Source: Tissierellia bacterium
Lineage (GTDB): Bacteria; Bacillota; Clostridia; Tissierellales; Tepidimicrobiaceae
Reading direction: 5' to 3'
NCBI GenBank assembly: GCA_012728725.1
Contig: JAAYEM010000015.1
Coordinates: 1 to 47,932 of the forward strand
Length of the DNA stretch: 47,932 nucleotides
The notes beneath the pieces were generated by a model. That model made no database searches. It saw only the letters and a list, made by a program, of their open reading frames with translations, and had not been told where the DNA came from. Every line of letters begins with the position of its first letter. Position 1 is the first letter of the stretch. A program made the translations under genes and the position numbers. Below are positions 17,368 through 26,645 of the stretch, piece by piece.

Positions 17368-17940
17368 ATGGAAAAAAAAGAAGATATAAAAAAAGAGATA
17401 AAAGAGGAGATGGTAGAGGATCAGGACGAAATAGAAGAGGTCCTGGAAGAAGATGCAGCAATTGATGGTAAAGAAGTGGAGAAAGATAAAGGAATAGAAG
17501 ATGAAGAAAAGGATGGAAAGGATAAGGAAATAGAGGAACTAACTAACAGGCTATTAAGGCTTCAAGCAGATTTTATAAATTATAAAAATAGGGTTGAAAA
17601 AGAGAAGGAAACTATATTTTCCCATGCTACGGAGGATATAATAAGTCAGTTATTGCCTGTATTAGATAATTTTGAAAGGGCTTTAGACAGCGTAGAGGAA
17701 AAGGAAGGCTTTTATGAAGGTGTTAAAATGATATATGATCAGATATTAGGTATTCTTGAGAAAAATGGATTAAAAGAAATCCAATGCTTAGGCCAAAGTT
17801 TTGATCCCAATTACCATCATGCAGTTTTAACTGAGGAAGTTGAAGATCAGGAAGAAGGAACAATACTAGAAGTGTTCCAAAAAGGATATATGCTAAATGA
17901 TAAGGTTATAAGACCAAGCATGGTTAAAGTAGCTAAATAA
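17368..17940 (+). CDS. grpE: Nucleotide exchange factor GrpE
   Basis: The protein has 190 residues: a very acidic and lysine-rich N-terminus of about 60 residues, a long helix (LLRLQADFINYKNRVEKEK) that makes the GrpE dimer, and a C-terminal beta domain ending RPSMVKVAK. GrpE releases ADP from DnaK and acts as a thermosensor. AAGGGTG precedes the ATG. It lies 58 bp after hrcA and 20 bp before dnaK, so the three form one CIRCE-controlled transcript. The highly charged N-terminus is longer than in E. coli but usual for Clostridia. Confidence 0.96.
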   Translation: MEKKEDIKKEIKEEMVEDQDEIEEVLEEDAAIDGKEVEKDKGIEDEEKDGKDKEIEELTNRLLRLQADFINYKNRVEKEKETIFSHATEDIISQLLPVLDNFERALDSVEEKEGFYEGVKMIYDQILGILEKNGLKEIQCLGQSFDPNYHHAVLTEEVEDQEEGTILEVFQKGYMLNDKVIRPSMVKVAK

Positions 17941-17960
17941 ATATATAAGGAGGAATCTAT

Positions 17961-19781
17961 ATGGGGAAAATAATTGGTATTGATTTAGGAACTACCAATT
18001 CATGTGTAGCCGTAATTGAAGGTGGAGAGCCTATAATTATTCCTAATGCTGAGGGGAATAGAACTACCCCATCTGTAGTAGCCTTTACTAAAGACGGTGA
18101 AAGATTAGTTGGAGAAACTGCAAAAAGACAGGCAATCACTAATCCTGATAGGACAATTCTATCCATTAAAAGACATATGGGTAAAGATTATAAAGTAGTT
18201 ATAGATGGCAAGGAATATACTCCACAGGACATATCTGCAATGATATTACAAAAGATCAAAATGGATGTGGAGGATTACTTAGGTGAAAAGGTAACTGACG
18301 CTGTAATTACCGTCCCAGCGTATTTTACCGATAGTCAAAGGCAGGCAACAAAAGATGCTGGAAGAATAGCTGGATTGAATGTTAAAAGGATTATAAATGA
18401 ACCTACTGCAGCATCTCTTGCTTATGGAATGGATAAGGAAGAAGGACAACAAAAAATTATGGTATACGATCTAGGTGGAGGGACCTTTGATGTATCAATT
18501 CTAGAGTTAGGGGATGGAGTATTCGAGGTGCTGGCAACTAGAGGTAATAATAAGCTAGGTGGGGATGATTTTGATCAGGCCTTAATAGATTATATAGCTG
18601 AAGAGTTCAAAAAAGAACATGGTATAGATTTAAGAGATGATAGTATGTCTTTACAAAGATTAAAGGAAGCTGCAGAGAAGGCTAAAAAGGAATTATCATC
18701 GGTAATGTCAACCAATATCAATTTACCATTTATTACTGCTACTGCTTCTGGACCACTACATTTAAATATGGATATATCAAGGGCCAAATTTGAAGAGTTA
18801 ACAGCCCACCTAGTTGAAAAGACATTGGAACCTATTAGATTAGCACTTAAGGATGCTGGACTTTCCACTAATGATATAGATAAAGTGATCCTGGTTGGAG
18901 GTTCTACAAGGATACCAGCAGTGCAAGAAGCAGTTAAAAGGTTAATAGGGAAGGAACCTCAAAAGGATATTAATCCAGATGAATGTGTTGCTATAGGTGC
19001 TGCAATCCAAGGTGGAGTTTTAAGTGGAGAAGTAAAGGATCTATTGCTATTGGATGTAACACCATTATCTTTAGGCATTGAGACCTTAGGTGGAGTAACT
19101 ACCAGATTAATAGAAAGAAATACTACTATACCTACCAGGAAATCTCAAATATTTTCAACAGCTGCAGACAATCAAACTTCTGTTGAAATTCACGTTGTAC
19201 AAGGGGAAAGGCATATGGCTGCCGACAATATTACATTAGGTAGATTCCAACTAACTGGAATACCACCAGCCCCAAGGGGAGTACCTCAAATAGAAGTGAC
19301 CTTTGATATAGATGCCAACGGTATAGTTAATGTAAGTGCTAAAGAGTTAGGAACAGGCAGAGAACAAAGTATCACTATCACTGCTTCAACCAACTTAACT
19401 GAAGAAGAAATTGAGCAAAAGATAAAAGAAGCTGAAAAGTTTGCTGAAGAAGATAGGAAGAAGAAAGAAGCAGTAGAGGCTAGAAACAACGCGGATTCAA
19501 TGATTTATCAAACAGAAAAGACTTTAAAAGAGCTAGAGGGCAAGATAACAGGAGATGAAAAATCAAGGGTTGAAGGAAAGCTTGAAGAGTTGAAAAAAGC
19601 ATTAGAGGGAGATAATATAGAAGAAATTAAAAAGAAAACAGAAGAATTAACCCAAGAATTCTATAGTATATCTGAAAAGTTATATAAACAGGCATCGGGG
19701 GCAAACCCAAACAGCCAGAATAAGGATGATGACGATAACGTTGTAGATGCAGATTATGAAGTAATGGATGATGATGAATAA
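17961..19781 (+). CDS. dnaK: Chaperone DnaK (Hsp70)
   Basis: The protein has 606 residues. The ATPase domain starts [15 protein letters not shown] and includes [10 protein letters not shown] and [11 protein letters not shown]. The linker [19 protein letters not shown] leads to the substrate-binding domain and a helical lid, with an acidic tail ([13 protein letters not shown]). It lacks the extra 20-odd residues in the ATPase domain of proteobacterial DnaK, as expected for Gram-positives. It folds and protects proteins with DnaJ and GrpE. GGAGG precedes the ATG. A strong terminator follows, so dnaJ transcription is at least partly separate. Confidence 0.98.
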   Translation: MGKIIGIDLGTTNSCVAVIEGGEPIIIPNAEGNRTTPSVVAFTKDGERLVGETAKRQAITNPDRTILSIKRHMGKDYKVVIDGKEYTPQDISAMILQKIKMDVEDYLGEKVTDAVITVPAYFTDSQRQATKDAGRIAGLNVKRIINEPTAASLAYGMDKEEGQQKIMVYDLGGGTFDVSILELGDGVFEVLATRGNNKLGGDDFDQALIDYIAEEFKKEHGIDLRDDSMSLQRLKEAAEKAKKELSSVMSTNINLPFITATASGPLHLNMDISRAKFEELTAHLVEKTLEPIRLALKDAGLSTNDIDKVILVGGSTRIPAVQEAVKRLIGKEPQKDINPDECVAIGAAIQGGVLSGEVKDLLLLDVTPLSLGIETLGGVTTRLIERNTTIPTRKSQIFSTAADNQTSVEIHVVQGERHMAADNITLGRFQLTGIPPAPRGVPQIEVTFDIDANGIVNVSAKELGTGREQSITITASTNLTEEEIEQKIKEAEKFAEEDRKKKEAVEARNNADSMIYQTEKTLKELEGKITGDEKSRVEGKLEELKKALEGDNIEEIKKKTEELTQEFYSISEKLYKQASGANPNSQNKDDDDNVVDADYEVMDDDE

Positions 19782-19794
19782 ATTTAAAATATTC

Positions 19795-19835
19795 AAAAAT
19801 CAAAGCTAAATCTATTGGATTTGGCTTTGATTTTT
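19795..19835 (+). terminator. Terminator between dnaK and dnaJ
   Basis: An 18-bp stem with one G-U pair (19795-19812 with 19818-19835) encloses a 5-nt loop and ends in TTTTT. It should reduce read-through from the CIRCE operon into dnaJ. Confidence 0.85.
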
Positions 19836-19877
19836 GATACACTATTTTAGTAGTATAAAAAAGGTTGGTGAAATTGA

Positions 19878-21032
19878 TTGAAAGATTACTATGAAGCACT
19901 TAATGTATCTAGAGATGCCAGTCAAGAGGAGATAAAAGCAGCCTATAGAAGATTAGCCAAAAAATATCATCCAGATTTAAATCCCAATGATAAAGAAGCA
20001 GAAAAAAAGTTTAAGGAAATAAATGAAGCTTATGAAGTATTGAGTGATCCAGAGAAAAGAAAAAGGTACGATGCCTTTGGTCATGCTGGCGTTAATGGCC
20101 AAGGAGGCTTTGAAGGTTTCGGTGGTTTTGAAGGCTTTGGTCAAGGTTATGCTGGTGGCTTTGAGGATATTTTTGAAAATATATTTGATATGTTTGGAGA
20201 AGGATTTACTAGAACTTCCTCTAGAAGGAGAAGAGGACCTGTTAGGGGAGAAGATATAATATATAAATTGGATATAGATTTTGAAGAAGCAGTTTTTGGG
20301 ATAGAGAAGATAATATCTATTAGAAAACTAGAACCTTGTGACACCTGCTCTGGTTCTGGTGTAAAACCGGGCAGCAGTAAAGAAACTTGTAGTAAGTGTA
20401 ATGGTTCAGGCCAGGTAAGATATGCTCAACAAACTCCATTTGGCCAGTTTGTTCGGGTTGCCACTTGTGATCAATGCCATGGAACAGGAGAGGTTATAAA
20501 GGAAAAATGTACCACTTGTGGTGGTACCGGTAAAGAAATGAAGAATAAAAAGATTAAAGTAAAAATTCCTGCTGGTGCTGATACGGGGACGGTTATTCCA
20601 ATTAGAGGAGAGGGAGAACCAGGTGAAAATGGCGGTCCTTCGGGAGACCTAAAAATATATATAAATGTAAGGGAGCATGAAATATTTAAGAGAAAAGGAA
20701 ATGATGTATATTTTACAGTTCCCATAACCTTTACTGAAGCAGCATTAGGAGCAGAGATTGAAATACCAACCCTTGATGGGAAAACCATGACCTACACCAT
20801 TCCAGCAGGAACCCAAACGGGAACCCAATTTAGAATAAAAAATATGGGGGTACCAAATATAAGGGGAATTGGTAGAGGAGATTTATATTTTAAAGTAAAG
20901 GTTAAAGTGCCAACAAAACTAACGGAGAAACAGAAACAGTTATTAAGGGAGTTTGCAAAGGAAAGTGGGGAAATCCATAAAGAAAGAAAAAAGGGATTCT
21001 TTGACAGGATGAAGGATGCATTTGGAAATTAG
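19878..21032 (+). CDS. dnaJ: Chaperone DnaJ (Hsp40 co-chaperone)
   Basis: The protein has 384 residues. The J domain has the HPD motif (KKYHPDLNP). A G/F-rich segment (about 75-110) follows, then four zinc repeats [24 protein letters not shown] and CTTCGGTG, and the C-terminal substrate-binding domains. It is therefore a complete class I DnaJ that delivers clients to DnaK and stimulates its ATPase. The start is TTG at 19878, with GGTTGGTG upstream, giving the conserved [14 protein letters not shown]. It lies 96 bp after dnaK, beyond a terminator. I see no second CIRCE. Confidence 0.97.
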   Translation: MKDYYEALNVSRDASQEEIKAAYRRLAKKYHPDLNPNDKEAEKKFKEINEAYEVLSDPEKRKRYDAFGHAGVNGQGGFEGFGGFEGFGQGYAGGFEDIFENIFDMFGEGFTRTSSRRRRGPVRGEDIIYKLDIDFEEAVFGIEKIISIRKLEPCDTCSGSGVKPGSSKETCSKCNGSGQVRYAQQTPFGQFVRVATCDQCHGTGEVIKEKCTTCGGTGKEMKNKKIKVKIPAGADTGTVIPIRGEGEPGENGGPSGDLKIYINVREHEIFKRKGNDVYFTVPITFTEAALGAEIEIPTLDGKTMTYTIPAGTQTGTQFRIKNMGVPNIRGIGRGDLYFKVKVKVPTKLTEKQKQLLREFAKESGEIHKERKKGFFDRMKDAFGN

Positions 21033-21034
21033 GG

Positions 21035-21066
21035 CAATCACTCGATATAAGAGTGGTTGTTTTTTT
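21035..21066 (+). terminator. Terminator after dnaJ
   Basis: CAATCACTC pairs with GAGTGGTTG (one G-U) around a 7-nt loop, followed by seven T. It begins a few bases after the dnaJ stop. Confidence 0.88.
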
Positions 21067-21129
21067 AGTGGTATTTTTGATTGCTTTAGGGTATAATATT
21101 CTGAGATTCATTAAAAGGATGTGAAGTTG

Positions 21130-22068
21130 ATGAAATGGGTTGAGGTTCAAATAAAGACCACTACCGAGGCGGAAGAGATAGTTACTGGTATATTATACGA
21201 TTTAGGAGTAACTGGATTGGCAATAGAGGATCCTAAAGATTTATTGGCATTTCAACAATCAGAGGAGGACTGGGATTTTATAGATCCCAATATCATTAAA
21301 CAAAATTATGAAGAAGTAATTATTAAAGCTTATTTCCCAGAAAATAAAAATTTAAGGGATAAATTAGAATTGATACGGGAAAATATTGAAAGGATTCCTC
21401 AAAAAAAATATGGGAAGAGCCTAGGAGAGGTTACTCTAACGGTAATATCTGAAAGGGATTGGGCAGAGGAATGGAAAAAATACTATAAGCCTATTAGAAT
21501 AGGCAAAAGGATATTGATAAAGCCTACATGGGAAGAAGTTGAAGGAAGAGATGGGGAAATAATTGTTGAACTAGATCCAGGAATGGCATTTGGTACCGGT
21601 ACCCATGAAACTACTATGATGTGTATAGAGGCTTTGGAGGATTATGTAAAGGAAGGAAATAAAGTTTTAGATATTGGCTGTGGTAGTGGCATATTAAGTG
21701 TTGTATCGGCAAAATTAGGTGCAAGAAGGGTAATTGGAGTAGATATAGATCCCTTGTGTGTCAAAATATCTAATGAAAATGTCAGCCTAAATAAGGTGGA
21801 TAAAATAGTTGAAATAAGGGAAGGTAATTTATTTGATGTTGTCAAAGAAAAGGGAGATATAATAGTATCTAATATAATAGCTGAAGTTATAGTGGATATG
21901 GTATATCAGTTAAAAGATTACCTAAATATAGGTGGAATATTTATCGCTTCAGGGATTATAAAGGAAAAGATAGATATGGTAGAAAAAACCCTTATAGAGA
22001 AGGGCTATAAGCTTTTAGAAGTAAAGACTATGGGAGAATGGGCTTGTATAGTATCTACTATGGAATAA
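21130..22068 (+). CDS. prmA: Ribosomal protein L11 methyltransferase
   Basis: The protein has 312 residues. The N-terminal substrate-recognition domain begins MKWVEVQIKT. The SAM-binding domain has DPGMAFGTGTHETT and the motif I VLDIGCGSGILSV. PrmA trimethylates several amino groups of L11. I prefer the ATG at 21130, with AAAAGG upstream, over GTG at 21121, which is too close to that site. It starts a compact group with rsmE (9-bp gap) and mtaB (overlap). A TATAAT at 21092-21097 may be its promoter, without a clear -35. Confidence 0.95.
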   Translation: MKWVEVQIKTTTEAEEIVTGILYDLGVTGLAIEDPKDLLAFQQSEEDWDFIDPNIIKQNYEEVIIKAYFPENKNLRDKLELIRENIERIPQKKYGKSLGEVTLTVISERDWAEEWKKYYKPIRIGKRILIKPTWEEVEGRDGEIIVELDPGMAFGTGTHETTMMCIEALEDYVKEGNKVLDIGCGSGILSVVSAKLGARRVIGVDIDPLCVKISNENVSLNKVDKIVEIREGNLFDVVKEKGDIIVSNIIAEVIVDMVYQLKDYLNIGGIFIASGIIKEKIDMVEKTLIEKGYKLLEVKTMGEWACIVSTME

Positions 22069-22077
22069 GGTGAAGCT

Positions 22078-22824
22078 ATGAATAGGTTTTTTGTAACAAA
22101 GGATCAGATAATTGGAAGTAATATTCAGGTATTAGGAAAAGATGTAAAACATATAAAAGATGTGCTAAGGTTAGGGCCAAAGGATAAAATAGAGTTAGTG
22201 TGTCAAGGGGAGTCCTACATTTGTCAAATAAGGGAAATTAAATCCGATAGAGTGCTAGTTGATATTTTAGATAGATATAAGGGTAGGAATGAACCTCCAA
22301 TCCATATAATCCTCTATCAAGGTATAGCTAAAGGCGATAAGATGGACCTGATTATCCAAAAAGGGACGGAGATAGGTATAAAGGAGATATATCCAGTAAT
22401 AACCAATAGGACTGTGGTTAAAATAAAGGACAGAAAAAAGGAAGAGAAGAAAATAATAAGATGGAATACAATAGCTGAAGAAGCGGCCAAACAGAGCAAG
22501 AGGGATCTTATACCAGCAGTGCACAATATAATTAGTTTCCAGGAAATGCTAGATATATTAAAAAAAGAAAAAAATATAATTGTAGCCTACGAAAAGGCTA
22601 AGTTTAAGGGACTCAAGGAAGTTTTAAAGGCCATAGATGGACAGAAAATCCATATTATAATAGGGCCAGAAGGTGGCTTTGAGGAAGAGGAAATTAAGGA
22701 ATTGGAAGGGATAGGAGGACAAGTTGTAACTTTGGGGCCAAGAATTTTTAGAACAGAAACAGCTGGTATTGTGGTAGCTTCCATTGCATTATATGAACTT
22801 GGAGACTTAGGAGTGATATTATGA
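22078..22824 (+). CDS. rsmE: 16S rRNA (uracil1498-N3)-methyltransferase
   Basis: The protein has 248 residues. An N-terminal PUA-like domain (about 1-70) precedes the SPOUT methyltransferase fold with its C-terminal trefoil knot (IHIIIGPEGGFEEEE, then LGPRIFRTETAGIVVASI). It methylates U1498 in the decoding region of 16S rRNA. AAGGTGAAG precedes the ATG. Nine bases separate it from prmA, and its last four bases overlap mtaB, so the three are translated from one message. Family length and motifs are complete. Confidence 0.95.
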   Translation: MNRFFVTKDQIIGSNIQVLGKDVKHIKDVLRLGPKDKIELVCQGESYICQIREIKSDRVLVDILDRYKGRNEPPIHIILYQGIAKGDKMDLIIQKGTEIGIKEIYPVITNRTVVKIKDRKKEEKKIIRWNTIAEEAAKQSKRDLIPAVHNIISFQEMLDILKKEKNIIVAYEKAKFKGLKEVLKAIDGQKIHIIIGPEGGFEEEEIKELEGIGGQVVTLGPRIFRTETAGIVVASIALYELGDLGVIL

Positions 22825-24119
22825 AAAAAGTGGCGTTTTATACCCTTGGTTGTAAGGTAAACCAATATGAAACAGAAGCTATGGAAGAAATGTTTGAAAA
22901 AAGAGGATATAAAATAGTAAACAGCGATGAAAAAGCAGATATATATGTAATAAATACCTGTACTGTAACCAATCTAGGGGATAGAAAATCTAGACAGTTT
23001 ATAAGAAGGGCTAAAAAACTCAACCAAGATTCAATAATAGTAGCCGTAGGCTGTTACTCTCAAGTAGCGCCAGAAGAGGTGGAAAAAATAGATGAAGTAG
23101 ACATAATAATAGGGACTACAGACAGGCATAAAATAGTGGACCTTTGTGAAGAATTTGAACTAAATAATAAAAAGATAAATATTGTTAAAGATTTAAAGGG
23201 ACATAAAGATTTTGAAGAGTTGAATATAGTTGATGTAAAATCTAAGACTAGGGCCTATATTAAGATACAAGACGGCTGCAATCAATTTTGCAGCTATTGC
23301 ATTATCCCTTATGCTAGAGGGCCCATAAGGAGTAGGGAGCTAAAGGATATAATTGAGGAAACGGAAAGATTGGCTAAAACAGGTTTTAAAGAGGTAGTTT
23401 TAACGGGAATCCATGTAGCCTCCTATGGTAAAGATTTGAAGGATATAGGTTTATTGACTGTAATTGAAGAGGTAAGTAAAATTGAGGGGATAGAAAGGAT
23501 CCGTTTAAGCTCAATGGAGCCTACCTTTATAGATAGAAAATTTATGGAAAAGGCAGTAGAAGTAAACAAATTATGCCATCACTTCCATCTTTCACTGCAG
23601 AGTGGAAGCGATACAGTATTAAAAAGGATGAATAGGAAGTATTCTACTTCCGAGTATAGGGAAATAGTGGAATTGATAAGAGAATACATGCCTGATGCAG
23701 GTATAACGACGGATATAATAGTGGGATTTCCTGGGGAAACCGATGAAGAATTTGAAGAAACCTATAATTTTGTAAAGGAGATTGGTTTTTCAAGAATCCA
23801 TGTATTTAAATATTCCCCTAGAAAAGGAACACCAGCTAGTAAAATGAAAGGACAGATTCATGGCAGTATTAAAAGTATGCGAAGTGAAAGGTTAATCCAT
23901 TTAGGTGAGAGCTTGATGAGGGATTTTAATAGAAGGCATATAGGAAGAAAAGTAGATGTACTATTTGAAGAGGAAAAGGATGGATTTATGGAAGGTTATA
24001 CTACCAACTATATTAGGGTAAAGGTTAATGCTAAAGAGGATTTAAAGGGAAAAATACTACCTGTAAAAATTAATGGACTAGAAGATGATTTTTTAATAGG
24101 AAAAATAGAGGAATTATAA
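22821..24119 (+). CDS. mtaB: tRNA (t6A37) methylthiotransferase MtaB
   Basis: The protein has 432 residues. The N-terminal MTTase domain holds three cluster cysteines (TLGCKVNQYE, VINTCTVTN, VAVGCYSQ). The radical SAM domain has CNQFCSYC at about 153-160, followed by IIPYARGPIRSR. A C-terminal TRAM domain binds tRNA. It converts t6A37 to ms2t6A37 in tRNAs reading ANN codons. The TLGCKVNQYE start marks the MtaB/YqeV branch rather than MiaB or RimO. The start overlaps rsmE by 4 bp. All six cysteines are present. Confidence 0.95.
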   Translation: MKKVAFYTLGCKVNQYETEAMEEMFEKRGYKIVNSDEKADIYVINTCTVTNLGDRKSRQFIRRAKKLNQDSIIVAVGCYSQVAPEEVEKIDEVDIIIGTTDRHKIVDLCEEFELNNKKINIVKDLKGHKDFEELNIVDVKSKTRAYIKIQDGCNQFCSYCIIPYARGPIRSRELKDIIEETERLAKTGFKEVVLTGIHVASYGKDLKDIGLLTVIEEVSKIEGIERIRLSSMEPTFIDRKFMEKAVEVNKLCHHFHLSLQSGSDTVLKRMNRKYSTSEYREIVELIREYMPDAGITTDIIVGFPGETDEEFEETYNFVKEIGFSRIHVFKYSPRKGTPASKMKGQIHGSIKSMRSERLIHLGESLMRDFNRRHIGRKVDVLFEEEKDGFMEGYTTNYIRVKVNAKEDLKGKILPVKINGLEDDFLIGKIEEL

Positions 24120-24166
24120 AACTTATGTAGAATATATTTAGTACCAGGAAGTAGGGAGGTGAGAAG

Positions 24167-24511
24167 GTGGAAGATTGCATATTTTGTAAAATAGTAAATA
24201 AAGAAATACCGTCAGAGATAATATATGAAGACGACAAAGTTATGGCCTTCAAAGATGTTAATCCCCAATCACCTGTTCATGTGCTAGTAATTCCCAAAGA
24301 GCATATTGAGTCATCTAATGATATTGATGATAACAATTCTCAACTTATAGGGCATATATTTGTTACCATTAAGGAGCTGGCTAAGGAACTAGGTATTGAT
24401 GAGGATGGCTATAGAATTGTTAATAATTGTGGCAGCTTTGGAGGACAGACTGTCTACCATATACACTTCCATTTACTGGGAGGACGTAAATTTTCATGGC
24501 CACCAGGTTAA
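24167..24511 (+). CDS. hinT: HIT-family protein (HinT-like purine nucleoside phosphoramidase)
   Basis: This 114-residue protein starts EDCIFCKIVNKEIPSEIIYED and ends with the histidine triad HIHFHLLGG. Members hydrolyse AMP-lysine and related phosphoramidates. The start is GTG at 24167 with a strong AGGGAGGTGA upstream. It sits 47 bp after mtaB and just before the rpsU promoter, whose -35 begins 8 bp after the stop. In this lineage it is an insertion between mtaB and rpsU compared with Bacillus. The two N-terminal cysteines (CIFC) may bind zinc with later His residues, as in some HinT proteins. Confidence 0.93.
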   Translation: MEDCIFCKIVNKEIPSEIIYEDDKVMAFKDVNPQSPVHVLVIPKEHIESSNDIDDNNSQLIGHIFVTIKELAKELGIDEDGYRIVNNCGSFGGQTVYHIHFHLLGGRKFSWPPG

Positions 24512-24518
24512 ATATTAG

Positions 24519-24547
24519 TTGCAGAAATGCAAAACTTAATGTATAAT
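24519..24547 (+). promoter_or_regulatory. rpsU promoter
   Basis: TTGCAG (24519-24524), a 17-bp spacer and TATAAT (24542-24547). It starts 8 bp after the hinT stop, giving rpsU its own transcript with a leader of about 65 nt. Confidence 0.6.
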
Positions 24548-24561
24548 AACTGAGTATGATT

Positions 24562-24596
24562 CTGCTTACCATGGTTGTATGGTGGCACTCTTGCAG
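24562..24596 (+). ncRNA. Structured rpsU leader, candidate
   Basis: ACCAT (24568-24572) pairs with ATGGT (24579-24583), and outer CTGC (24562-24565) pairs with GCAG (24593-24596), leaving a 9-nt internal strand. The element fills most of the leader between the promoter and the rpsU binding site. Ribosomal proteins often control their own messages through such leaders, but I know no named motif matching this. Confidence 0.3.
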
Positions 24597-24619
24597 TGGA
24601 AGAGGGGAGGGAGAAGTCG

Positions 24620-24799
24620 ATGGCAGAAATCAGAGTCGGAGAAAATGAATCTCTTGACCATGCACTAAGAAGGTTTAAAATACAGTGTGCCCGTGCTGGT
24701 GTTCTTTCTGAATATAGGAAGAGGGAACATTATGAGAAGCCAAGTGTAAGGCGTAAGAAGAAATCTGAAGCCGCTAGAAGGAAGAGATCAAGATATTAA
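24620..24799 (+). CDS. rpsU: 30S ribosomal protein S21
   Basis: This 59-residue protein starts [19 protein letters not shown] and ends in the very basic tail [17 protein letters not shown]21 binds the small-subunit platform near the anti-Shine-Dalgarno region. The ATG at 24620 follows GGGAGGGAG; an earlier in-frame ATG at 24575 would run through the leader hairpin. It precedes yqeY by 15 bp, the same pairing as in B. subtilis, and probably shares its transcript. Confidence 0.97.
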   Translation: MAEIRVGENESLDHALRRFKIQCARAGVLSEYRKREHYEKPSVRRKKKSEAARRKRSRY

Positions 24800-24814
24800 T
24801 AAGAAGGTGGATTT

Positions 24815-25258
24815 ATGTCCTTGAAAGAAAAACTTTTGGAAGATTTAAAGGTTTCCATGAAAAATAAGGATTTAATTAGAAAAAATACCATAACAATGAT
24901 CAGAGCTGCTATTAAGCAAGTGGAAGTAGATGAAAGGGCAGAAATAGATGATGAAAGGATTTTAGAGATAATTTCCAAACAGCTGAAAGAGAAAAAGAAT
25001 GCCATTGAAGAATTTAAGAGGGGAAATAGGCAAGATCTGGTTGAGCAAACTGAGGAAGAAATCAAGATCTTACTTGAATATTTGCCTAAACAGCTTACAG
25101 AGGAAGAAATTAAAGAGATTGTTGTGGAAACTTTAAATGAAATAGGGGCCAAATCCATTAAAGATATTGGGCTAGTGATGAAATCAGTAATGCCAAAGGT
25201 GAAAGGTAGAGCTGATGGCAGTACTGTTAATAAAATAGTAAGGCAATTATTACAATAA
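24815..25258 (+). CDS. yqeY: GatB/YqeY domain protein
   Basis: This 147-residue protein consists wholly of the YqeY fold: an N-terminal helical part (SLKEKLLEDLKVSMKNKD) and the C-terminal helical domain shared with GatB, ending GRADGSTVNKIVRQLL. GatB uses this tail to hold tRNA in the Glu/Asp-tRNA amidotransferase. The free-standing protein's role is not established; tRNA binding is the usual guess. AAGAAGGTGGA precedes the ATG. It lies 15 bp after rpsU and ends at a strong terminator. Confidence 0.92.
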   Translation: MSLKEKLLEDLKVSMKNKDLIRKNTITMIRAAIKQVEVDERAEIDDERILEIISKQLKEKKNAIEEFKRGNRQDLVEQTEEEIKILLEYLPKQLTEEEIKEIVVETLNEIGAKSIKDIGLVMKSVMPKVKGRADGSTVNKIVRQLLQ

Positions 25259-25284
25259 CCTGGGAATTTTAGATCCCAGGTTTT
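25257..25284 (+). terminator. Terminator after yqeY
   Basis: AACCTGGGA pairs with TCCCAGGTT around an 8-nt loop, followed by T-rich sequence. It starts inside the yqeY stop codon. Confidence 0.88.
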
Positions 25285-25310
25285 ATTTATTATAAGAAAT
25301 TTTATTTTTA

Positions 25311-25339
25311 TTGTATTAAGGATAGGGTAGTAATATAAT
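25311..25339 (+). promoter_or_regulatory. nfeD promoter
   Basis: TTGTAT (25311-25316), a 17-bp spacer and TATAAT (25334-25339), upstream of the nfeD-floA unit. This looks like the housekeeping sigma factor, unlike the sigma W control known for the B. subtilis genes. Confidence 0.6.
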
Positions 25340-25360
25340 AAGATAGAGGGGGTAGGTATA

Positions 25361-26644
25361 TTGAAGATTATAAGGATTTTACTTATAGCCTTTTTAATTT
25401 TTATATTTTTTAATGGGATTATTTTTTGTAAAAACCCTGGCGATGTTTATGTAATTCCCATTAAAGGGGAAATCAACAGGGCTACTTATAATTTTTTGAA
25501 TTCAACTTTAAATAGGATCCTGGATAATTCTCCACAAGCTATAATTTTTGAAATAGATACCTATGGAGGATTTATTAGTGAGGCTGAAAAGATAAAAAAC
25601 CTAATTATAGATCTAGAAATCCCTACTATATCTTTTGTCAATAATAAGGCGGAATCGGCAGGGGTTCTGATAACCATATCAAGTGAGAAGGTGGTAATGG
25701 CTCAAAGCTCCACTATTGGCTCTGCTGAAACCGATCCCAATACTGAAAAGGTACTATCCATGTGGAGGGCTTTCTTGAGAGATGTGGCTCAACTTAGGGG
25801 AAGGGACCCTAAAATAATTGAAGCTATGGCAGATGCTGATATTTATATAGAAGGCTTATCAAAAGAGGGGAAACTCCTAAACCTAACAGGGAATGAAGCC
25901 CAAAAATATGGAATTTGTGATTTAATATCTAATGATTATGATGAAATCCTTGCCTATTTTGGAATCCCATATAATAGTATCGTGAAAATAGAGGAGAGTA
26001 TTGGATTAAAATTTGCAAAAATCCTATCAAATCCATATATGAGCACTTTACTATTGACTATAGGGTTTGCAGGAATGGTAATAGAAGTATTTACACCTGG
26101 ATTTGGAATAGGTGGAACTATTAGTATAATTGCCTTTGGTCTATTCTTCTATGGAAATATGGCGGCAGGCAACTCCCAATGGACATCTTTAGCTGTATTT
26201 ATTATTGGGTTAATACTAATTTTGATAGAAGCTTTAATCCCTGGTTTTGGATTACCAGGTATAGCTGGAATAATTTTAGTCATTTTAGGAACTATACTAG
26301 CAATGGGCTCCCTATCATCGGCCTTGGTATCCATAAGTGTAGCCATTATTATAACAACAATAATTTCTATATTAATGATCAAATATGGATACAAAAGTCC
26401 CATATTTGATAGAATTGTATTAAGTACCTCTCAAAAAGATGAAGAAGGGTATTTAAGCTCAGCTACTAAAGATGAATATTTAGATAAAGAAGGAATTGCT
26501 GTTACAGAACTTCGCCCTTCTGGGATGATTGAAATAGATGGTGAAAAATTAGATGCCTTATCTGATGGGAGCTTTATTCCTAGAGGCAGCAAAATTAAAG
26601 TAGCAAGGGTGGAAGGATCAAAAATAATTGTAAGGAGGATTTAA
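25361..26644 (+). CDS. NfeD-family membrane-bound ClpP-class protease
   Basis: The protein has 427 residues: a hydrophobic signal segment (about 3-22), a ClpP-class serine protease domain (about 30-215, with likely nucleophile Ser99 in ESAGVLI and candidate Lys130 in TEKVL), four to five membrane helices (about 225-350) and a C-terminal OB-fold NfeD domain (about 375-427). Long NfeD proteins pair with flotillin or stomatin proteins encoded next to them. The start is TTG at 25361 with GGGGGTAGG upstream. The stop is 1 nt before floA, so the two are tightly coupled. The B. subtilis equivalent is YqeZ. Substrates are unknown. Confidence 0.9.
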   Translation: MKIIRILLIAFLIFIFFNGIIFCKNPGDVYVIPIKGEINRATYNFLNSTLNRILDNSPQAIIFEIDTYGGFISEAEKIKNLIIDLEIPTISFVNNKAESAGVLITISSEKVVMAQSSTIGSAETDPNTEKVLSMWRAFLRDVAQLRGRDPKIIEAMADADIYIEGLSKEGKLLNLTGNEAQKYGICDLISNDYDEILAYFGIPYNSIVKIEESIGLKFAKILSNPYMSTLLLTIGFAGMVIEVFTPGFGIGGTISIIAFGLFFYGNMAAGNSQWTSLAVFIIGLILILIEALIPGFGLPGIAGIILVILGTILAMGSLSSALVSISVAIIITTIISILMIKYGYKSPIFDRIVLSTSQKDEEGYLSSATKDEYLDKEGIAVTELRPSGMIEIDGEKLDALSDGSFIPRGSKIKVARVEGSKIIVRRI

Positions 26645-26645
26645 T

